Assembly (NCBI GenBank): GCA_017654935.2
Contig: CM065682.1
Coordinates: 78,058,765-78,122,764, forward strand
Direction: 5' to 3'
Length of the DNA stretch: 64,000 nt
Source: Phymorhynchus buccinoides
Taxonomy: Eukaryota; Mollusca; Gastropoda; Neogastropoda; Raphitomidae
Below are positions 1 through 34,214 of the stretch, one piece after another (within the stretch, counting starts at the first letter, position 1; every line of letters starts with the position of its first letter). The position numbers and the translations under genes are program-made. The notes below the pieces were generated by a model. That model worked only from the letters and a program-made list of their open reading frames with translations, was not told where the DNA came from and did not search any database.

Positions 1-10
1 TGACCAACGA

Positions 11-477
11 CAGGGCGGGAGTGGGGTAACAAGGGGTGAAAGGGAGCGGGAATTCAGATTGCGGGAGTGGGGTAACAAGGGGTGAAAGGGAGCGGGAATT
101 CAGATTGCGGGAGTGGGGTAACAAGGGGTGAAAGGGAGCGGGAATTCAGATTGCGGGAGTGGGGTAACAAGGGGTGAAAGGGAGCGGGAATTCAGATTGC
201 GGGAGTGGGGTAACAAGGGGTGAAAGGGAGCGGGAATTCAGATTGCGGGAGTGGGGTAACAAGAGGTGAAAGGGAGCGGGAATTCAGATTGCGGGAGTGG
301 GGTAACAAGGGGTGAAAGGGAGCGGGAATTCAGATTGCGGGAGTGGGGTAACAAGGGGTGAAAGGGAGCGGGAATTCAGATTGCGGGAGTGGGGTAACAA
401 GGGGTGAAAGGGAGCGGGAATTCAGATTGCGGGAGTGGGGTAACAAGGGGTGAAAGGGAGCGGGAATTCAGATTGCG
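11..477. repeat. 46-bp tandem repeat array, about 10 copies
   Basis: A G-rich 46-bp unit starting at the GATTGCGGGAGTGG phase repeats with exact period (57, 103, 149, 195, 241 and so on to 471). Copies are almost identical; one carries a G to A change near 264. The near-identity means recent homogenisation. No coding potential is seen. Confidence 0.97.
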
Positions 478-488
478 TAATATTGATA

Positions 489-664
489 CAGTGATACCTC
501 TCTTATAAGACCTTCAAAAATCACCCAAACTGAGGTCTTATAAGGGAGGGGTCTTATAAGGGAGGTAATTTTAATACTTACAAAGAAGGGCAATGTCTCA
601 GAGAAATAGGTCTTATGTGGGAGGGAGCCTTATAATAGGAGGTCTTATAAGGGAGGTTCCACTG
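489..664. mobile_element. Tigger/pogo-like MITE, copy 1
   Basis: The element begins CAGTGATACCTC and ends GAGGTTCCACTG as inverted termini. TA lies on both sides (487-488 and 665-666), the target duplication of Tc1/mariner-pogo elements. The inside contains repeated TCTTATAAGGGAGG motifs and no ORF. The same family recurs at 11939, 17599, 34319, 34945, 45439 and 52873. Confidence 0.8.
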
Positions 665-727
665 TAATTGCAGTCGCACTCAAAACGCGTTACAACACAC
701 ACGCACATGCGCGTGTGCGTGCGCGTG

Positions 728-2340
<1,613 letters not shown>

Positions 2341-2341
2341 A

Positions 2342-23791
<21,450 letters not shown>

Positions 23792-23815
23792 CTGCGGAAC
23801 GGGTGAATAGATGTT

Positions 23816-24452
23816 AAACATATGGCGCGCCAAAGATACAAAACTCTATCTAGCTGTGTCGATAGAGTTTTCGAAACATTATCTATCAGTTCGATAGAGT
23901 TTGAAAACTCTTGGTGATGCAGAAGGGGAGATATTGTAGATATGGGTTTCGTCCACAAAATAACCCTATCGAAATATAAGTTTTTTTCTATCGCGATTTC
24001 TGTTTGGTACATGGCTTCAGCGACAAGTTTGTGGCCTTGGCAGGGCAGTGACCCGTGGATTTGAATAAGACGATAGGCCTAGGCCCCTACATGTAGTCAA
24101 ACAAACATGGCAGCTGAACGATTTCAACGAGCGAATCTTCCCGGCGTTTCATCTGTAATTGAAGCCGCTAAACGAGTTCGTAGAATGCCACCTATTAGGC
24201 TAGGTGTAGGTCACAGTCAAAGATACTAGTCCTATCTACCAATGAAATGCTTCGTTTAAAAAAAGTATCAAAATGGCGCGTTCGATAGAGTTTTACGACG
24301 AGAAACTCTATCTAGCTGCTCGACAGAGTTTTGAAACTCTATCTATCTAACTGCTAGCTATAGTTTAGAAACTGTATCTAACAGTTCGATATGTGTTTTT
24401 AAACTCTGTCGAACTGCTAGGTATAGTTTTGGTCATTCGGCGCGCCATATAA
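23816..24452. mobile_element. MITE with ATATGGCGCGCC inverted ends and GATAGAGTTT subrepeats
   Basis: The ends ATATGGCGCGCCAAAG (left) and GGCGCGCCATAT (right) are inverted and continue into complementary AAACTCTATC/ATAGTTT sequence. Many GATAGAGTTT or AAACTCTATC motifs occur inside (23845-23905 and 24285-24430). The left edge is only 25 bp upstream of the acceptor of the exon starting at 23791. Confidence 0.8.
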
Positions 24453-24589
24453 ACAGTTTATTGGTAAGCGGAAGGTTTACTACAGCGTTTGGGTGCTATA
24501 TCACCAGCCCTGTGGCACATTTTCTGCTCTCATGACCTTAACCGTTAATCAATGATCTTCATTTTCGAACTTGGCCTAGATACTACTAC

Positions 24590-24670
24590 TACTACTACTA
24601 AAAACATTTATAGAGCGCACATTCTAGACGGGACTACGTCATGGCGCTTTAACAAAACTAAAATATCTTT
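24590..24670 (-). mobile_element. SINE-like fragment with (TAC)n tail
   Basis: (TAC)n, then AAACATTTATAGAGCGCAC and GTCATGGCGCTTTAACAA. This is the same 3' family as 17757 and 27125. Confidence 0.65.
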
Positions 24671-25214
24671 AGAATATCCTAAGTATCTACGCCGCGTAGA
24701 ACAAATGTTTTTTTAATTATTATTATTATATATTATTTATTATTTGAGGCATTTAATAAAAAACGCTTAATGAAATGAATGCCCTAGGCGTTTACAATAA
24801 ATAAATAATTAAAAAATATACAACAATAAATAACAATAAAAAAAAACAAACAAGCCTACATGATCCCACAGCAATGCACGCCCCCCCCCCCCCCTTCCAG
24901 ACACATGCGCGCGCTCGCATCGCACGCATGCCAACACAAGCCAGGTCTGTGTGATGGAAGAGATCAGATGCTACTATGGAAAGACATGAGTTTTCAGATG
25001 GTGTTTGAATGTGGTCAGAGAAGGTGAGTGTGTCTGAGAGAGTGGGGCAATTGATTCCAAGTGGCAGGAGCTTGATAGATGAAAGAGCGTTGGCCAAAGG
25101 TTTTTAGTGCACAGGACAGTAGGGATACGATAGAGGCGGGTGTCAGATGAGGAGCGCAGAGATCGACACGGCGCATAGAGGTGTAGCAGATCAGTGAGAT
25201 ATTCAGGACAGGTA

Positions 25215-25640
25215 GGACTCTGATAGATTTGAAACAAATGCCAGAGTCTCCATTGCTACAAGGAAACGAGACCCCCTGATCCAGGATTACCATCTCCACG
25301 GTCAAAAGCTGAAGCATGTCCAAGTAACTAAGTACTTGGGCGTCACCATCTCTCAAGATCTCAGGTGGGACACCCATATGTCAAATGGTACCAGCAAAGC
25401 CAGTAAGACCTTAGGCTTTCTTCGGAGAAACTTGAAACTTGGATGCGGTCAACATCAAAGAGACAGGGTACAAATCCTTCGTAAGACACCTGTTCTGGAG
25501 TATGCCTCCCCAGTGTGGGATCCCTACACTGCAAAGGACGTCGGCAGGGTGACGAAAGTTCAGCGGCGAGCCGCCTACTAGGTGGTGAACAGGCATCGCC
25601 AGACATACAGCGTGGAAGAAATGTACACGCAGCTGAACTG
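25215..25640 (+). mobile_element. LINE (Jockey-like) C-terminal fragment
   Basis: The frame reads YLGVTISQDLRWDTHMSN, KTLGFLRRNLKLGCG and VLEYASPVWDPYTAKDVGRV. This is the conserved thumb region after the reverse transcriptase in Jockey-type LINEs. A stop and frame breaks follow near 25581. Confidence 0.88.
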
Positions 25641-25719
25641 AACACCACTCGCCGACAGGAGACGTACGGTCAAAGCTGACAACTTTTCATAAAGTACGCG
25701 GACACCATTGTACCAGTCC

Positions 25720-26255
25720 CTCCCTCAACGAACAGCCGTACTCTCCGTCTCTGTATCCACAGAAAAGGAGTCACTAGGAGGCACAAGGACAAATCCCATC
25801 CAGTCCACTTACCTCCTACCCTTCCCTGCAAGACACCAGCTCAGCAATAGCGTGCACAACTTTGTTAATGAGTACCACAACGATGGCCAAGTCGCCATCA
25901 ACCGGTGGAAGGGCAGGGCCACGGAATGCTTGCTGAACACCGTACGCTGCCGGTCTCTGAATCCAGCCCCTCCGCGGAGGACAAGGCATCCCACCAGTCC
26001 ACTTACCTCCTCGCCGTCCTGCAAGAACCATCGTAGCAGCAAGGCTCACCGAACTTTTCATAGTACCACCATGGGTGCCAAGTCCCATCAACACGAGCCG
26101 TACTCTCCGTCTCCTGGAATCCACCCACGAGGAGGACAAGGCAATCCCACCAGTCCACTTAACTCTCCTCCCTTCCTGAACAACCAGCCTACAGGAAGTA
26201 CTCCTTTTTCGCACGGTACCGATCAGCGAGTGAACGACCCTCCCATCTGAGGTCG
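25720..26255. repeat. Degenerate tandem duplication after the LINE fragment
   Basis: Blocks containing CCACCAGTCCACTTACCTCC, GCAAG(A)CACC and GCCAAGTC(G)CCATCAAC recur around 25790-25910, 25985-26090 and 26145-26190. The start still reads as LINE C-terminus (NSVHNFVNEYHNDG-like). Many single-base differences make the frames unreliable. Confidence 0.65.
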
Positions 26256-26281
26256 TATCATCGGGCGCCTCAGTGGAAGGA

Positions 26282-26645
26282 TTCTTCTTCTTCGTTTTTT
26301 ACCGCCTTTTTCTTCTTCTTCGAATCGCTCCGTACAGTTTTTCCAGTTAAGGAATCAAATTTGAGCCAGATGCGTCATGCTGCCGTTATGCCTCTAACTA
26401 AAAACATTCTTAGGCCCGCAAGTTCGACTTCGGCTTGAGGAAGTCTTATTGAAAGTGTTTCTTTTTACAAAAGGTAGGGTACTGGAGCTGGTAGTTGAGG
26501 GCAGAAATGACAGTAATGACCGTAGGCAAGAGGGAAAAAGACAGAGTCAAATAGAGTGACAGAATTAGGTAAGTTACAGCACAGACTTCCAGAAGGTGGG
26601 GGGACTATATTATACAAAAAGATTCCCCGGTATCCCACGGGGGGG
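26282..26645 (-). mobile_element. Degenerate poly-C/GAA SINE-like repeat
   Basis: TTCTTCTTC, TGCGTCATGCTGCCGTTATG, TAGGCCCGCAAGTTCGACTT, then CAGAAGGTGG and CCCACGGGGGGG. Numerous indels compared with the 15353 copy. Confidence 0.78.
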
Positions 26646-27124
26646 ATTCCAATCCCCGACTCATAGAAGCCCCTCCGCTCACATCCAGTTTCCCCCAAGT
26701 TTTCCCCATGATGTCTCGAAGCCCAGAACTTCCCCCCCCCCACCCCCAACCACACACCCCCTGCGCCATTCAAGACACACTCCTCCCCAAGCTGTGAGTA
26801 AAACTGCCGGACTGGAAAATCCCGCCAGTTTTTTATACACATCAGAATCTTCCTCCGTATGCTGAAGGAGGGTTTTTTTTAAAGACAGAAGAGAAGAGTG
26901 CGAAATATCATTCGCCTTTCTATGTCTCATCCATTCACACGTAATCGATGTATTTTCAATAGCACAAGTAACAATTTGGCTGGCTTTACTGGAGTTGCTG
27001 GCAATTACGTTTCCAATTTTTTCAATTAGAAAGCCATCGATGATTTCACAAAAGCGATTGCAAAAAGAAGAAAAAACTAAACTGAATGTTATCATACACA
27101 CACACGACACACACACTGGGAAAA

Positions 27125-27205
27125 ACTTTATAATAATAATGAATATTATAATGGTATTTTATATAGCGCTATTTCTCACATGAGCTCATGCCGCTTTACC
27201 ATTGA
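27125..27205 (-). mobile_element. SINE-like fragment
   Basis: (AAT)n tract, TATATAGCGCTATTTCTCAC and GAGCTCATGCCGCTTTACC; same family as 17757. Confidence 0.6.
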
Positions 27206-27504
27206 AGCTCAAAAGACAAATAGATGATCATTAGAAAAGCACAATAAACCCGATGATTCACGCAACGTTCTCTTTCTCTCTCTCGGTCTCACTCTCTCCT
27301 CTGCAGGCATCTCGTCACGGTCGGGCCCTATCGGGGCGGTGGGAGGCCATGTCTCCACGCGGCGAACAACGGAACCTGTCTCTCATTCTCTCGTCCTCGA
27401 CTCTCGGCGCTCGCTCTCATCATCTTCTCTCTCTCTCTCTCTCTCACACACACATCACACATACATACACACATGCAACCATACAACATCACGCTTATCG
27501 AACT

Positions 27505-27785
27505 TTCTTCTTATCCCCCTTCATCGCCACTGTGTCGCCTCTTGCAACCAACATGATATAACACCCTGTGACCCTGAAAGGCATGTAAATGAGGGTGCTG
27601 GTATCAGCAGTGACCTTCATGTTCTTAATTTTGGGAGGTACGACACAGGCCCACTTTAATGCATGTTACAAGGAAATCCTCCCGATATTGCAGACATAAA
27701 ATTTTCTCTACCCCATCTAAGTTTAGTGGAAAGCTGGGTAGCTCAAATAAATGTGGCCTGGGCGTTGAAGGGTTAAGACGCACCA
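27505..27785. repeat. Interspersed repeat shared with 39940-40180
   Basis: CCTTCATCGCCACTGTGTCG, GTTCTTAATTTTGGGAGGTA and GATATTGCAGACATAAAATT recur in order at 39940-40180. The second copy lies between inverted piggyBac-like fragments, so this is probably the inside of a MITE. Confidence 0.75.
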
Positions 27786-27789
27786 GATC

Positions 27790-28500
27790 ACGCGGTCAAA
27801 ATAAAAAAAACGGATTTCACGTGTTTTTTCCCTCTTATAGCTGGTAAGCAAAATCTTGTGTTTTACCTAGGTTGGAGACTCCCATACAAATGCCCCAATT
27901 GAAAACGAGGACTTCATTTTGAAGAGCAGCCTCAATTTCAGTTGGGGGGGCTTTTGTATATAAGGTCACAGCTACCAGAAAACAACAAGGGAACTACCCC
28001 TGACTGCCATAATAACGTGTCACATATTGCTTGATGACATCACTGATGACATCATCAGATGAAGAGGAATAACTCTGATATGCTGCTTTTTCTCTAACGC
28101 AGATAGTTATATCCCCAGACCATTTTGCCAGATGTGGCCCTCTATCAGTTGTCTTTTCCGTGGCATAGATTTTGTACAATGATTTTTTCTTGTCATTTTC
28201 TCTGGTCCATCTCTCAAGGGATTAACTTAATCGTGGCGGGTTAGTGTAATCTTTACAAACTAACCTTGATCAGCAAACTTCTCAGGTTCTTCTCCACTGT
28301 ACATCTCCAATCTTTATGGGACAGATCCCCGCTCTTTTTCTCCTCCCATATTGTCAACCAAGGAGGTCAGCGTGTTCCCATCTATCCTTTTTTGGCCCTC
28401 CCACTGAGAAATACTCGTAGCCCCGGGTCACGGTGTCTTTCGCATACCTGTATAGCAGATTGTTTCGAGCGGACGGGAGGAGGCAAAGCAGAGGTCTCTA
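27790..28500. other. Non-coding or unrecognised sequence before the assembly gap
   Basis: A 61-codon minus-strand frame (28179-27994) contains DRGPHLAKWSGDITICVREK, but I do not recognise it. No KS, acyltransferase or dehydratase motif is seen here. Confidence 0.4.
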
Positions 28501-29000
28501 NNNNNNNNNNNNNNNNNNNNNNNNNNNNNNNNNNNNNNNNNNNNNNNNNNNNNNNNNNNNNNNNNNNNNNNNNNNNNNNNNNNNNNNNNNNNNNNNNNNN
28601 NNNNNNNNNNNNNNNNNNNNNNNNNNNNNNNNNNNNNNNNNNNNNNNNNNNNNNNNNNNNNNNNNNNNNNNNNNNNNNNNNNNNNNNNNNNNNNNNNNNN
28701 NNNNNNNNNNNNNNNNNNNNNNNNNNNNNNNNNNNNNNNNNNNNNNNNNNNNNNNNNNNNNNNNNNNNNNNNNNNNNNNNNNNNNNNNNNNNNNNNNNNN
28801 NNNNNNNNNNNNNNNNNNNNNNNNNNNNNNNNNNNNNNNNNNNNNNNNNNNNNNNNNNNNNNNNNNNNNNNNNNNNNNNNNNNNNNNNNNNNNNNNNNNN
28901 NNNNNNNNNNNNNNNNNNNNNNNNNNNNNNNNNNNNNNNNNNNNNNNNNNNNNNNNNNNNNNNNNNNNNNNNNNNNNNNNNNNNNNNNNNNNNNNNNNNN
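28501..29000. other. Assembly gap, exactly 500 N
   Basis: A round-number run of N is a scaffolding placeholder, so real distance and content are unknown. Translations across it are meaningless. The missing 5' exons of the FAS-like gene could lie here, or the two sides might not be adjacent. Confidence 1.
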
Positions 29001-30750
29001 TAAGTAAGAGGATCATCATATAGTTTGGTTTTGATTTTTTTTGGCAGTTTTGTCCCTATGTTTCCATGACAAAACAAAATGAAGTACTCACACTTTAAAG
29101 CATGTCATGCTGTAGAACTCTTAAATCATCATACTATTATTACTCAATCTCATAAGAGTAAACCTTTTGGCTTACAATATAAATCGAGTTATTTCTGCGC
29201 CTTTTACTACCCCTACCCCCTATTTTACACATGACAAAATAGGTCCCTTCATATATATAGGCATAAAATAATGTAGCCCTCAATTTGTTTTTGGCATTTG
29301 AATGAAAACAAATTAAATTTGGCAAACAATTAAATTTGCAAAGTACACTGACCAATCTTTCAGAAAAATAGTGACCAATTTCTCCCCCGCCGGGGTGAGG
29401 GGGGTCAATGAGCATCAGTTGGTCTAGAAATCTATAAATAGATGGTGGTGACCGAGTTCAGGATGAGAAGTAGGCGTGGCTAGGAAGAGTAGGCGTGACT
29501 TATTTTAAAGGGATGGTTCAGGGTATTTTTGCTGGAAAATACATGTAGCTTCAAATCGGTTCTCAACGAAAAATACACCTTTGTTGACTACTGTAGTTTA
29601 AAGAATAACGGTTTTCTCACCTATTTTGGCTATATCTTGTTCGTCTCCAGCTCACCTGAAGCGGGAATTGAAAGATGCACATTTGTAATAAGCCTTTTAA
29701 AGATCAAACCCAAACGTTTCGCTTTGCCCAGTCAACACACACGCGCTCGCACACATGCCCCAACTCAGCCACCCGAGTCTGAGACATTCTAACATACCAT
29801 GGAATCGGAAGATGTTCCTGTAGCCTAACTCCCTTCGGCTTCGGCAGCTGAGGTTCCCTCCCTGGTATCATTCAAGAAGGAGCTCAATAACATGCCCTTC
29901 TAGGTATGGGGAACATAGGTTAGGGGAACATAGATCAAAGTAGTAGTGGTAGAAGCTAAGAAGGGCATGAGCTGTAGACGGCGTGACCAAGTACATTGAA
30001 AAATTGAACAGTTACAGGGAAACAACCACGATAATTTTGTCAAAGAGCAAGGTGCGATGAGTTATCTCGCACCACATTCGAGACCGGAAATGTATGCTAA
30101 ATTTGGATTTGTTGAGACGTCCAGTTTCACCGAGAGCATTCATTTAACTACGAATTACGATGCCGTGCACTATCTAATTGTAAATATCTAAACATAATGA
30201 AAATAAAGATCGATAGACAGTTTCTTTGTCAATAAACAACCACCACAACAACGAAACATCGACATGAACGGGATGCATCGACAGGGTTACATCCCCTGAT
30301 CTGAAATGAGGCTTCTTCGTAGTACATATTTTTATTATTTTGAGTGCTGGTGAAACAAAGTTTTGATTGACAGTTGCTAAGAGCCAATCGTTGCTATTCT
30401 ACCTCTCATTGACCCTTCAGATAACAAACACACGTACTGTGGAATGGTTTTTAATTATACCTCCCCTTCCCCCCTCACCCCTAACCAAGCGGCGGGAACT
30501 TTGGGGTGCGTTCAGTTGAGCTGAGCGTTTGGACCAGCATTATCAGCACAAGAAACGCAAAATGAAACAAGAAATTTAAAAAGTACATTTAAAATCAGAA
30601 AAAAATGTACAAATATCTAGGAAACATCATGAATATGAAACCCATTCATTAGCATTTGATCGTTATGCTATAAATACATATAAAACACCGTGTACATCGA
30701 TGTAAACAAGGCGTATACACTATTTGTTATGGTGTTGATATGGGTAGGTT
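29001..30750. other. AT-rich flank with a LINE C-terminal scrap
   Basis: At 29832-29902 the plus strand reads AAEVPSLVSFKKELNNMPF then a stop, a Jockey-type LINE C-terminus. The rest shows no gene. It is the 5' flank of the broken U6 gene. I see no convincing TATA or PSE at the expected distance upstream of 30751; TATTTG at 30721 is a weak candidate. Confidence 0.55.
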
Positions 30751-30766
30751 GTACTGTTCACGCAGT

Positions 30767-30806
<40 letters not shown>

Positions 30807-30819
30807 GGCCCCTGCGCAA
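30751..30819 (+). ncRNA. U6: U6 snRNA, 5' part, interrupted
   Basis: CATATACTAAAATTGGAACG, ATACAGAGAAGATTAGCATG and GCCCCTGCGCAA match the conserved core of U6, including the ACAGAGA box. The 5' stem is GTACTG paired with CAGTAC around a TTCACG loop; it differs from vertebrate U6 but remains fully paired. The match ends abruptly after GCGCAA at 30819. The rest of U6 is at 63897-63937 with GCGCAA repeated. Confidence 0.95.
30814..30819. other. Left target-site duplication GCGCAA
   Basis: The six bases belong to U6 and are repeated at 63897-63902. The duplication cannot be extended on either side. Confidence 0.85.
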
Positions 30820-31070
30820 TAAATTGTATTCAATCTACTCGCAATCAGTTCTCAACTCAAGGCAAAGGGAAATTACGCACACTGACATTTCTCTGACGGT
30901 TTTGCGTACCTTTGTCCAGTTGTTGAAACCGAAAGTTGGAGCCTGATAGGTAACGAAAGTACTCCAAGCAAAGGGAAATAACGCACTTATGTTCTTCTGA
31001 TGGCTACAGTTACTTCCCGTTGTTCAGTCGTCACGTGATTTAGTTCAAACCGAAAGTTGGAGCCAGCTAG
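30820..31070. repeat. Left transposon end: terminal repeat and subterminal direct repeats
   Basis: The first 23 bases form the imperfect terminal repeat. A module is then repeated: GCAAAGGGAAATTACGCAC (30862) and GCAAAGGGAAATAACGCAC (30968), with CCGAAAGTTGGAGCC at 30929 and 31050. Such spaced repeats are typical transposase-binding arrays. Confidence 0.75.
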
Positions 31071-31079
31071 ATAGTATAA

Positions 31080-32077
31080 ACTTGTCAAGTTCGTTTACTT
31101 TAATATCTCCAAAAGCGCAGGTTAGGTGCATAGGGCTCCCATGAACTCCCATTTGGGGGTCTCTGAAGCACTAATATTCTCAAGAACCCTTTAAAAGAAT
31201 GTGTCCCAAGGATGATTTAGAACAAATCTTTTTTAGGATTTGCAATGCCTCTGTGACCCTATATACCACGATAATAAAATAAAACATGAAACAGAAATTT
31301 AAACTGAAATTAAGCAGCTGGAAGTACAATTACCCACCGCCATTCCCACTCCCATTACCTGACGTGGCCCTGTCCATGTACTCTCCCCTATTTCCATGAG
31401 CTGCCAATAGTACTGATGCAACATTTCCAAGCCAACGTAAACAGTCCAGGGTTCCCAGCATGAAGCCAAAACAGGACCTTAATTAAAAGACTTTATAAGG
31501 TTCTGAAATCAGTTTAAAAGGACCTCTGCCGACTTTACACTATGCTCCAACGCTTTTAAAATGCAGAAAACTAACACTTACCTCTCATAAACGGAGGAAC
31601 AGCTAATGTCTACTAGGCTAGTGCTGCTAATAGAACTGGTGCTACTTTTCGTTGCAACAAACGAGGAGGAAAGGCGGGAAAAGGCGTTATCTGTAAATGC
31701 TGAGACACGTAGCATATAGCTGTTCTCCAATGTTACATATACATTGGTCAAAATTTGCTAAGGATAGTATCAGTTATTAGCACTTTGCCATTGAATATTG
31801 ATTTTACCCCACTTCAAGAGACTTGATGTTTATCACACGAGGTCAGAGGGGGGTGGGTGGGGGTTGTTCAGTAGTATAAGGTATTGTGAAGTGGAAGAGG
31901 GTTTTTTGTTTGTTACATATACACACAGTCAGAAACACACAGCCCTCGTTCCCAAAGTACTCCTGTTCTCACAGAACTGGGAGCTAGTAAAGCAAAATAT
32001 TAATGACTTGTTTCCCCTGTGGGCTTTAAGCATCATATTATCCTTCTTTAGATGTCATCAAAACCGTTAAATGAATT
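31080..32077. other. Unrecognised sequence inside the giant element
   Basis: No coding block or repeat recognised. Frames are short. Confidence 0.4.
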
Positions 32078-32332
32078 AAAACTCTTCTAGCATCGTGGGC
32101 GAATATATTCGCCCAGTACATCACTCTTCACTCCCACCAAATGCAAAGACATTCACTGCCAAGTTGGCCTGCCATGTGTTTGTCTACTTTCAGAGCTTAT
32201 GTCAGTGATTTTCCCTATTAAAGCATAGCATGCACACTATAAAAAAAAAATACTCAGAATACTCCCCTCTTGTCGGTTGAGATGCAACAGACAACCAAGA
32301 ACGTCAAAAGCTACATGGCACTAGACTTAGAA
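32078..32332. mobile_element. piggyBac-type MITE, copy 1 (decayed left end)
   Basis: AACTCTTCTAGCATCGTGGG at the left and ACATGGCACTAGACTTAG at the right, with TGCAAAGACATTCACTGCC inside. It matches 48215-48465 and 53148-53412. Confidence 0.75.
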
Positions 32333-32364
32333 ACAGATTATCCCATCAGCACTTTTTCCCTCAA

Positions 32365-32610
32365 ATGTTTTGGATGAATGTGTTCCTGCTGGGAGTGTCC
32401 AGGATGAATGCCGATGTGGTGGTGTTTAGATGGGGAGATGGTGACTTGGAAACATGTACATGTCAAATCTTCTGCTGGCATGATCCAAGATGAGCTAATC
32501 TTCATGGATGATGATGCACCTTTTCATTGAGCATGGGTTGTTGACGCACACCTGCAGCAGGCGATCCATCGTCCATATGAGGTAGGTTTCCCAATCCAGA
32601 TACCTGTCTA
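32365..32610 (+). pseudogene. Tc1-like transposase remnant
   Basis: The frame reads MIQDELIFMDDDAPFH, a stop, then AWVVDAHLQQAIHRP. This resembles the Tc1 block with a D-N/D-A-P-H motif before the third catalytic residue. No intact ORF remains. Confidence 0.55.
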
Positions 32611-33240
32611 ATAGAACAATGTTGAAACATGCTCCAGGCAGCTCAGAAGTCTAGATGACCCATAACGGTGCCTGTTCGAGGAAGGAAACATCCTGGATCA
32701 GCAGGAGCTTCAAAAGCTCCTCCAGAACACAAAATGGCGTTTCCAAGCTGGAATTGCAGTGAGGGGGTCTCGCACATGCTTATCCATGACTTTTCTTGCC
32801 ACAAAACCCCAAAAAATCTGAAAACAAAAAAGTCGCTCCATTCGGTTGTTTTATGAATTTTGAAGAGGTATCACAAACGTTCCATGAGGTAAGCCAATAA
32901 AATCATTTTAAGGCCTTGTTTTCTATACAAATGTGAAGATGACATGTTATAATAATTTTGTATGCTTAAGATAATATCCTTAGCAAATTTTGAACAGTAT
33001 ACCTACATTTATTTTCGTCATGTTTCTTTTTCTCATTCCTCACTCTTTTAGTCAGTTCCTGTACACAGAACGTGACATGATCAACATAGAACGTTTAACC
33101 AAAAAATCGATGCAGCAAAATGCACCTAACTTTAGCATCGCATCTTGTTACCAGTGAACTTTTGCACCACAGTACCAGTGAATGACCCGCTCTTAACCCT
33201 TAACCCGGTTGTCTGCTCGAGTAGAGCTAACAGCCTTGAA

Positions 33241-33378
33241 GCTGCTTTGAGAGAGAGAGACAAAGACAGAAATAGAGAGAGAGAGGAAGAAATGGATAGA
33301 CAGACAGAACGTGTATTCATCTGAATTGGATGGAATGCGGATTAAGAATACAAGTAGGAAGGTGACTGGTGGAGAGAG

Positions 33379-33420
<42 letters not shown>
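33241..33420. repeat. GA-rich microsatellites
   Basis: Short GA/CAGA tracts at 33248-33310 and (GA)n at 33374-33414. Confidence 0.85.
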
Positions 33421-33867
33421 TTGGTTAGGGAGGGAGATGTGGAAGGGGGGGAGAGAAGTGAGCACCTACCCCTCACCCTTCCCACAATCCAGTCCATGAC
33501 CCCCACTCCCCCTCCACTCTCTCCTCCTGCCCTCCAACTATTTCATACCCACCCCGGCTTGTTCAAGTTGCAGAATCCAAAACCAGCAGTTCTAGGGGAA
33601 AACATTTAATATTGTTGGAAAATATAAATGCCTTGTGGATATACAATAATGATAGTTTATTGTAAGAAGACACAAAACTAAGAAATCTGAGAAGTAAACA
33701 GAAACGAAGACATAGGAAGAATTTTTTAAATATAAAACAGTAAGAAGAAAAGGGGAGGGAAACATGGAGGACGGAAGGAGAATTACATGGGCAGAATAAA
33801 TTAGAAATAGAACAAAGAACTTTAAACATTTTAAGAAGTGATGAAAAGATGAAATGACTTAGCTCAC

Positions 33868-33944
33868 ACAATGATTCCTGCCAGGATTTGAACCCAGATC
33901 TCTGACTGAAACTCAGTCAGTGTGCTGCCGTTGCACCACAGGAA
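33868..33944 (-). repeat. tRNA-like sequence, probably a SINE head
   Basis: On the minus strand TGGTGCAACGGCAGCACAC resembles an A box and GGGTTCAAATCCTGG a T arm/B box. The acceptor stem does not pair cleanly and the spacing is not that of a standard tRNA, so a SINE or tRNA pseudogene is more likely. Confidence 0.45.
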
Positions 33945-33961
33945 TTGCAATGGAGCATAAT

Positions 33962-34152
33962 ATACCATTCCCATTTTTTCAACTTTTTTTCAAGATGGGG
34001 TATCTTTTTCTTTCCCCAATGTTTTTTTTGTTCAAGATGGGTATCTTTATTTTTTCCCATTTTTTTCTCTTTTTTTTGTTCCATTTTTTTTTGGGCTCCA
34101 ACTTTTTTTGGTGGGGCTCCTACTTTCTTTGTTTTGCTCCAACTTTTTTTTT
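33962..34152. repeat. T-rich direct repeats
   Basis: Several copies of TCAAGATGGGGTATCTTT-like units separated by T/C runs; two more copies lie at 34748-34815. The long Phe-rich frames are by-products. Confidence 0.8.
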
Positions 34153-34214
34153 TAATCACAAATTAGTTTGAAGATAACGATACAAACATAATTTGACAAA
34201 TTCAAATCAGGCTT

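Noticed and set aside
11..477. CRISPR array
   Set aside because: Units are contiguous with no variable spacers, and the genome is eukaryotic.
26680..27116. 145-codon minus-strand frame as a missing FAS-like upstream exon
   Set aside because: No FAS domain motif is recognisable, and part of it is repeat-derived.
28266..29077. Frames across the N run
   Set aside because: Mostly translated N; no information.
33868..33944. A functional tRNA gene
   Set aside because: The acceptor and anticodon arms do not fold properly; only the A- and B-box-like blocks are present.
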